Source: Amaurobius ferox (taxonomy: Eukaryota > Arthropoda > Arachnida > Araneae > Amaurobiidae). Taken from it: 64,000 nt of DNA. The DNA lies in NCBI GenBank assembly GCA_951213105.1, contig OX578147.1:121983399-122047398 (forward strand), in the 5' to 3' direction. Within the stretch, counting starts at the first letter, position 1; each line of letters starts with the position of its first letter. The notes beneath the pieces were generated by a model. It saw nothing but the letters and a program-made list of their open reading frames with translations. It was not told the origin of the DNA and did no database searches. The position numbers were made by a program, and so were the translations under genes. Below, one piece after another: positions 57,930 through 64,000 of the stretch.

Positions 57930-58740
57930 ATTGTCCCCACCACCACCCGATGCATAAATGCACCGCTACAATCTCCATAACTTTCTTTTTATTTATTTAT
58001 TTATTTATTCAGTGTTTAAGTTTTTTCATTGTGGTCCCAACCACCACCCGATGTAAACAATACATCGCCACAATTCAATCCAGCATAATGAGCCAGAAAC
58101 CTTTAAAAAGCAAACACTAATTCAGTTTTTAATTGTGCCTAGGCTAAAAAGCGTGTAAAAAGCAAACACTTATTCGGGTTTTAATTGTCCTTAGGCCAAA
58201 AACCGTATAAAAAGCAATCAATGATTAAGTTTTTTCATTGTGGTTCCAACCAGCACCCGATGTAAATAATACATCGCCACAATTAAGTTTTTACAATACA
58301 ACAACAGAGTACGCCACAACAATACGTCGCCACAATTAAGTTTTTTCATTGTAGTCCCAACCACCACCCGATGTAAACAATACATCGCCACAATTCAATC
58401 CATCATAATGAGCCAGAAACCTTATAAAAAGTAAACACTAATTCGGTTTGAATTTTTTTTTTTTTTTTAAAGATTGTCCCCACCACCACCCGATGCATAA
58501 ATGCACCGCGACAATCTCCTTAACTTTATTTTTATTTATTTTTTTATTTCTTCAGTGTTTAAGTTTTTGCATTGTGGTCCCAACCACCACCCGATGTAAA
58601 CAATACATCGCCACAATTCAATCCAGCATAATGAGGCAGAAACCTTATAAAAAGCAAAGATTAATTCGGTTTTTAATTGTGCCTAGGCCAAAAACCGTGT
58701 AAAAAGCAAACACTTACTCGGTTTTTAATTGTCCTTAGGC
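57930..58740. repeat. Double-hairpin repeat units, duplicated
   Basis: Two related unit types alternate. Type 1: AGATTGTCCCCACCACCACC, then CGATGCATAAATGCACCG, closing GACAATCT (about 57932 and 58474). Type 2: TTGTGGTCCCAACCACCACC, then CGATGTAAACAATACATCG, closing CCACAA (about 58030, 58216, 58347 and 58573). In each, the outer ends pair (AGATTGTC/GACAATCT or TTGTGG/CCACAA) and an inner palindrome pairs. The block from 57925 to about 58200 is repeated at 58450-58755. Confidence 0.8.
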
Positions 58741-58829
58741 CAAAAACCGTATAAAAGCTTTGGCGACCAGCCTGTTCGCTATCCTTGAAAATTCTGACCG
58801 TGGCAAATTCTAACCATGGCACACTCGCT

Positions 58830-59099
58830 GGCGCGACCTACCAGAAAAGTGTAAGGTAACTGTTTGGACGGCCAGGAAGTGCCACCCAATTTAGACCGGA
58901 ACTCAGTGGGGGAGGCATCCACAGGGACCGTACCCTCCTTCCCCTACCACCAACCTCTCGGAAGGACTTACGGTCCCACATGTTTAACGTGATCGTACTC
59001 CGCCTGAACACAGCGGTAGTTTTAGTAGTGGCGGAAATCGAACCCGGACCTACCGAGTGCAATTCCCGCGCGCTAACCACTGGGCTACCGCGCCCTCCA
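58830..59099 (-). mobile_element. tRNA-headed SINE, first unit of a tandem array
   Basis: The minus strand starts with the tRNA-like head at 59099 (GGAGGGCGCGGTAGCCCAGT, then GGTTAGCGCG; box A), with box B GGTTCGATTTCC near 59040, then the shared body down to the tail at 58830. This copy is nearly complete. Base 59099 abuts 'acgacaatctccataac', a piece of the double-hairpin unit. Confidence 0.85.
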
Positions 59100-59691
59100 C
59101 GACAATCTCCATAACCTTCTTTTTATTCACCCAATTTAGACCGGAACCCAGTGGGAGGGTCATCCACAGGGACCGTACCCTCCTTCCTCTACCACCAACC
59201 TCCCGGAAGGACTTACGTACCCACATGTTTAGCGTGATCGTACTCCGCGTGAACACGGCAGTTTTGGCAGTGGCGGTAATTGAACCCGAGCCTACCGAGT
59301 GCAATTCCCGCGCGCTAACCACTGGGCTACCGCGCCCTCCGCGATAATCTTCATAACTTTCTTTTATTCACCCAATTTAGACCGGAACCCAGTGGGGGAG
59401 GCATCCACAGGGACCTACCCTCCTACCTCTACCAACAACTTCTCGGAAGGACTTACGTACCCACATGTTTAACGTGATCGTACTCCGCGTGAACACGGCA
59501 GCAGTTTTGGCAATGGAAGGAATCGAACCCGGGCCTTCCGAGTGAAATTCCCACACGCTAACCACTGGGCTACCACGCCCTCCGCGATAATCTCCATAAC
59601 TTTCTTTTTATTCACCCAGTTTGGACCGGAACCCAGTGGGGGAGGCATCCACAGAGACCGTACCCTCCTTCCATTTAAAATATCCATAAAT
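59100..59691 (-). mobile_element. Tandem partial SINE units, ~240 bp each
   Basis: Three further units start at about 59100, 59340 and 59580. Each begins 'gayaatctccataactttcttttattcaccca', continues with the SINE core from AATTTAGACCGG, and in the first two reaches the tRNA head ('actgggctaccgcgccctcc'). The third stops at about 59691. All lack the SINE tail, which is replaced by the hairpin-unit fragment, so the array grew by tandem duplication and not by separate insertions. Open frames here are SINE-derived. Confidence 0.85.
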
Positions 59692-60539
59692 TCAAATATC
59701 CATTTATAAAATCCATATCATTCTATGAATCATCCATATCGTTCCACCAATCCATAAATATAATAATTTCAAATACATCACCAGAATTCAATCCACCATA
59801 ATACAATCATTTAAATTATTTAAAACATCCATAAATTAAAATAACCATTTAAAATATCACATAAATATAATTATTTCAATCGATGTATCCAATACATATG
59901 CTAAGCTCTTAATACATTTAAAACCCGAAGCGTGGTGGTCTCCATGGAGACGGGGGAAAAACTACTGCGGTGGGAAATGTCGGGGAGAATCGGTTCTTCG
60001 CCGAGTATTGGGCAAGAAATATAAAATCATGACGTCTTTAAAATTGCGATCCTACAGGCAATTTTCACTATTTCTTGACCAGATTGGTTAGTCGAAATTA
60101 TTAGTCGAAATTCTGAGTACTTTTTACTATGCGAGAATTTAAAAACCAAAAATCGTTTTTTTGAGTCAAAAGTGACTTTTGCTTTAAAATCATAAAAAAA
60201 TATTAGAATTTGTCCCTGAGATTTGAAATTGATATATTTTTACTCGAAATTCTCTGCTCTTTCCGATGGTGTGATTTGTTTTTTTCCTACAATGTCTGGA
60301 TCGTGGAGAAAAAAGAGCAAAAAGGTCAAAAAACGGTCGAAATCTCATAAAACATTAAATAACAAAAAAAAATAATTAAAATTTTAAAAATCGGTTTTCA
60401 CGTGTCCCCTATCCACCCCCCAGGGTCTCCGATTGCCAAATTTCATAGCTCTCCGACGCGCGGTCGCGAAACGTATAGTGTATAAGACAGACAGACAGAC
60501 AGACGCACAGACACACAGACATTGCCTTTTATTATTTAA

Positions 60540-60834
60540 GATTGTTGTTGTTGAGACCCAGACCGTCCGACCTACCAGAAAGGTGTAAGGTAACTGTTTG
60601 GACAGCCGGGAAGTGCCACCCAATTTAGACCGGAACCCAGTGGGGGAGGCATCCACAAGGACCGTACCCTCTTTCCCCTATCACCAACCTCTCGGATGGA
60701 CTTACGGATCCACATGTTTAACGTGATCGTACTCCGCGTGAACACGGCGGCAGTTTTTGGCAGCGGCGGGAATCGAACCCGGGACTACCGAGTGCAATTT
60801 CCGCATGCTAACCTCTGGGCTACCATGTCCTGGA
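60540..60834 (-). mobile_element. tRNA-headed SINE with (CAA)n tail
   Basis: The tail 'attgttgttgttgagaccc' is at 60540. The head at 60834 reads CCAGGACATGGTAGCCCAGA on the minus strand, with box B GGGTTCGATTCCC intact at about 60768-60780. This is one of the cleanest copies. Confidence 0.88.
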
Positions 60835-61165
60835 TTATTTGTTGTGTAAATGCTATTAGATAGGCGAACCAAATAAATTCACAAATAATTTCAGATGTAA
60901 ATATACAGTGGGGGAGGCATCCACAGGGACCGTACCCTCTTTCCCCTACCACCAACCTCTCGGATGGACTTACGGATCCACATGTTTAACGTGATCGTAC
61001 TCCGCGTGAACACGGCGGCAGTTTTTGGCAGCGGCGAGAATCGAACCCGGGCCTACCGAGTGCAATTCCCGCTCGCTAACCACTGGGCTACCACGCCCTG
61101 GATTATTTGTTGTGTAAATGCTATTAGATAGGTGAACCAAATAAATTCACAAATAATTTCAGATG
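60638..61165. repeat. ~265-bp tandem duplication covering SINE core and its flank
   Basis: 'cagtgggggaggcatccaca' to 'aaataatttcagatg' occurs at about 60638-60898 and again at 60907-61165. Each includes the SINE head and the same flank 'ttgttgtgtaaatgctattagatag'. The second SINE piece therefore came from segmental duplication. Confidence 0.88.
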
Positions 61166-61520
61166 CCAATAATACATCCTTTAAAGATAGATGCATAGAA
61201 TGAATTTTGCAAACTCAATTTAAATAATTTACATGCCTTTCATAAGTGTCACCTCAGTGAAAAAAGAAATAAGGAAAATCGAAAGAAAAAAAAAAGGCGT
61301 GTAACATCCTTCTCTTTTTCGATCTGTTTTCCCTTTTCGTTATTAACCACTTTGATTTATTGGACTTTGCGCTTCTGACAAAACTCTGCAAGACCCCCCA
61401 ACCCCTGCTCCGAAGGTTCAGTTTTTGGATATCCTGTTTTTCTCTTCATTGTGGAAAATATTTGCGTTTGAGTCGAGGAATTGTTACCTCCTTCGAATTT
61501 TATGGAGAAAATAGAACTCT
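61135..61520 (+). repeat. Paired segment, second copy
   Basis: Partner of 56315-56770, ~4.8 kb away, same orientation. Confidence 0.7.
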
Positions 61521-61856
61521 GGGGATGAAATAAATGAATAAAATGAAAACGGTGTATTGAGGTTGCTTTTTGGGATAGTTTGACAAACTTAACTAGGAGA
61601 ATACACTATTATAATAAAACTAATGAATATCTAGATAGGTAAATTAACTTATAAATGTAAATTAAAAAGTATTGGTAGATAATATTTTTTTTTAAATATG
61701 TAAATTGCGTAATATGTGAAAAAAGTATTTCCTTTAAATACTTTTCAAAACTAGAGTAAAGTCAATCTCAGTCTGTTAGCTAAAACCTGAAATCGTTCAT
61801 CAACAAATTACAATGAAATTAGCTGCTGTAAATCAATGCTATTGCAAAAGAAACAA
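61521..61856. other. No recognisable feature
   Basis: A+T-rich. Confidence 0.35.
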
Positions 61857-62058
61857 TTGAGCATCCTAAGAACAAATAAAACAGTAATACAGCATACAGC
61901 TGTTTCGAGGATCCCCTGGATCTCCTTCGTCAGTGCAAGATGTTTTTTTGAATCTGGGTTTGTTAGTTCTCTTACACTGACGATGTGGGGTTCAACTAAA
62001 CCCTCAAACAGCTGTAAGCAACATTATTATTGTATTTATCCTTAAATACGTTGCTCAA
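61857..62058. mobile_element. Palindromic ~200-bp MITE-like element (cagctgtttcga)
   Basis: The left arm runs from 'ttgagca' through 'acagcatacagctgtttcga' to 'cttcgtcagtgcaag'. The right arm is its approximate inverse ('cttacactgacgatg', 'caaacagctgtaagcaacat', 'tacgttgctcaa'). Single arms recur at 33360 and 37263. The 69-codon frame is not a gene. Confidence 0.7.
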
Positions 62059-63314
62059 GTTTTCCCTATCATTTGCATAAAGTGTTTTTTACGTAATGTT
62101 ATTACATACATACTGTAAGTCGCGTATATCAAGCTTTCAATGTTTCACGTATCATATTCTTCTACTGTATGTTAATAGTAGATGTCTTTTAACAACTTAA
62201 AACGCACATTAACCAAATATTACAATTTTGTTTCTGGCTTATTTATGCACTTCTTACTGCTTTAAAATATTTTTCAATTATAGAATTTGTAGTTATACCG
62301 ATTCTTTCTTATAATTGGCTTTTGTGGATTCTCTCCTAAAATTGTTAATTGTGTGTTTTTCCCAAAATTTCTAAGCCACCACAGAAGAAATATATCCTAG
62401 TTAAAACATTTAACATTATCGTTTACATTCCATTCTATATAAAAGTTAGTCGTAAAATTGCTATACTTCAAAATTGATTATTGCTAAACTTAAGATGATT
62501 GACTTCAAAGTAGTTTTCTCTCCTATCATCAAAATTAATTTAGTCTTACATTAACGAATCTGTTGAGAATTTAAATTATTTTGGCATTTATCAACTTTCC
62601 TGTCACTGTTGGGATATCGTATATAGGTCAGACTAAACGTGCTTCAAAGCATCTCTTATGAGAACATCAAGCAAGTGCTAAATGTCAAGAAATTAATCGT
62701 CTATAATCAATCACTGTTGGATGAATATCTATTGATTTAATTTTCTTCTGCATATATTATTCAAAAATGTTTGCCGCTTTTTGATCTGGAAGTCTTTGAG
62801 GCTTTTGATATCAGTAAAAATTCCAATTACCTGGTTAATGATATGTCAATGACCCCCATATTTCACCCGGTTATAGTTCAACCATGTTTAATCTGCTTTT
62901 CTCTGCCATATCCTCATTTTTTGCATCTATTGGTTGGCTTTATTGTTCTAGTTTCGTGTCCATATTTTCTGATTTAATTTTATTTCTTCTCGTTACTCTC
63001 ACTAGGTGTCGCTACCACTGCAGTATTTCACCAATTAGGTCAGGCATGTATATTTTGAGGCGTGGGATACAGTTAAGCTTTAATGCGGTTAACAAAATGT
63101 AACTATACCTTCACATAAAAAATCAAAGGGTTATTTAGTTTTGCAAATTTTTTTGCCAGCCTGTGGTAAGCTCATTTGTCTCATGTAATTTTTGGCTTAC
63201 TCTCACTGAGAAAATAAACTATAACGGCATTACGAAGCCACATTTTTTCGTTTGTTTGTGCAGCAGTGCAGTATATTACGTTGTGATATATTTAATTATT
63301 GCTTGAGCGTAAAA
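62059..63314. other. No recognisable feature
   Basis: A+T-rich sequence; the overlapping open frames at 62771-63102 have no recognised motif. Confidence 0.4.
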
Positions 63315-64000
63315 CAGGGCCGTACCCAGAAATAAAATCCAAAAGAAGCTGAAGTGAAATTCAAGGACGCTCAAATGTCCTAAAGGATGAACTTTTTTTT
63401 TTTTTTTTAGAAAAAACTTTTTTCTATTGGGGGAAGGGAATGCCCTAAAATATTAAATAATTTGCTCTTATTAAAAATATTTTAAATAATCATAACTAAA
63501 TACTGTACCTTTTATTATTGGATACCACTATTATTATGTGCTATTGAGCCCAATGTATGTACTACAATTTATTTTATCATTTGCATCTGTAATCTCTAAT
63601 AATCATTATATATTTCAATTACTTTGTTTATTATAGTATAGAAAGTCTTTTAAGTTAACTGAATTTGTGGTTATACAGATGAGCATCAATTTATTCACAT
63701 ATTTAATTTAAAAATATTGAAAAGGTTTAAACATTACGACAATTGTTTATTGTTAATAATAATTATTATATATTTCAATCCATATAAATTACTATATAAA
63801 TTGTTAACGAATTGTATAGCTATATTTGCAAGTTAATAGTTGATTGTGAAAATTTATATTTATCTACTATGCTTCAATATTAATATATAAAAATTACAAT
63901 TTATTTAAAATAAATAGTAGCTAGTTGCAAAGCTGTTAATTTGTCGAATAAAATTTCTAAAAGTTAATTTAAGTTAACGCATAATATTTCTTTACAGCTA
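63315..64000. mobile_element. CAGGGCCGTACCCAG-ended hAT-like element, cut by window end
   Basis: The left terminus CAGGGCCGTACCCAG matches the ends of 21248-21939. The interior shares 'ttattatatatttcaatccatataaatta', 'tatatttgcaagttaa' and 'aaagctgttaat' in the same order. The right end lies beyond the window. Confidence 0.65.

Larger units (their letters stand above)
57825..60541. mobile_element. Composite repeat locus (ctagccgcctttggcgacc ... ttttattatttaagat)
   Basis: The left edge 'actagccgcctttggcgacc' and the right edge, a (CAGA)n stretch then 'ttgccttttattatttaaga', look like the two ends of one dispersed element. Inside are double-hairpin units (57930-58740), a second copy of the left edge (58759), a tandem SINE array (58830-59690), a 'ccataaat' low-complexity stretch (59690-59900), and a conserved-looking block 'gtctccatggagacggggga' at 59939. 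Whether this is one element with insertions or several abutting ones is not settled. Confidence 0.45.

Noticed and set aside
60760..60834. A tRNA gene on the minus strand
   Set aside because: Box A and box B are present, but the sequence recurs in many copies with the same SINE body. A folded tRNA with a proper anticodon arm and acceptor pairing is not convincing.

Overview
The window is animal nuclear DNA, very probably arthropod and most likely a spider or other chelicerate. It is A+T-rich and almost free of coding sequence. It has one clean intron-flanked cadherin exon, a 5S-rRNA-like SINE head that matches arthropod 5S, Tc1/mariner-type transposons, and long stretches of microsatellite and minisatellite. 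The chelicerate guess rests on the general look of the repeats and the very long introns, so it is an inference. No bacterial, plasmid, phage or CRISPR features are present.

The only convincing host coding sequence is one 187-bp exon at 37465-37651 on the + strand, part of a cadherin repeat from a neural-cadherin-like gene. Everything else reads as intron or intergenic DNA packed with repeats.

Layout. 1-5 kb: minisatellites, a degenerate 'family D' repeat, a hairpin-ended element and a long TA run. 5-11 kb: a diverged paired segment, a full hairpin-ended element, a SINE and a second hairpin-ended element. 11-16 kb: LTR-like sequence, a 92-bp tandem array, a 0.6-kb inverted-repeat element, an old SINE and a family C repeat. 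17-30 kb: a dense run of hairpin-ended elements, including a head-to-tail dimer at 24.1 kb, with family C repeats and a CAGGGCCGTAGCCAG-ended element. 30-33 kb: a 2.0-kb DNA transposon with near-perfect 51-bp inverted termini, nested in a family C repeat whose pre-insertion site can be deduced. 33-43 kb: mostly unique intron-like sequence, minisatellites, the cadherin exon and an LTR-like end. 43-48 kb: a paired segment bracketing a complete but dead Tc1 element and a mariner-type element that carries a 5S+tRNA composite SINE with a 13-bp target duplication. 48-57 kb: A+T-rich sequence, minisatellites, family D tandem repeats, a short hAT-like element and a 630-bp CA-rich array. 57-64 kb: a composite locus of double-hairpin repeats and tandem tRNA-SINE units, then a palindromic short element and a second CAGGGCCG-ended element cut by the window edge.

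There is no gene pathway to reconstruct. The biology here is a transposon community: elements nested in elements, non-autonomous families sharing termini but not interiors, and microsatellites growing inside them. The most useful results are the Helentron/DINE-1-like family (at least nine copies), the composite 5S-tRNA SINE, the 2-kb DNA transposon with an apparent 3-bp target duplication, and the family C repeat with one to four internal units.
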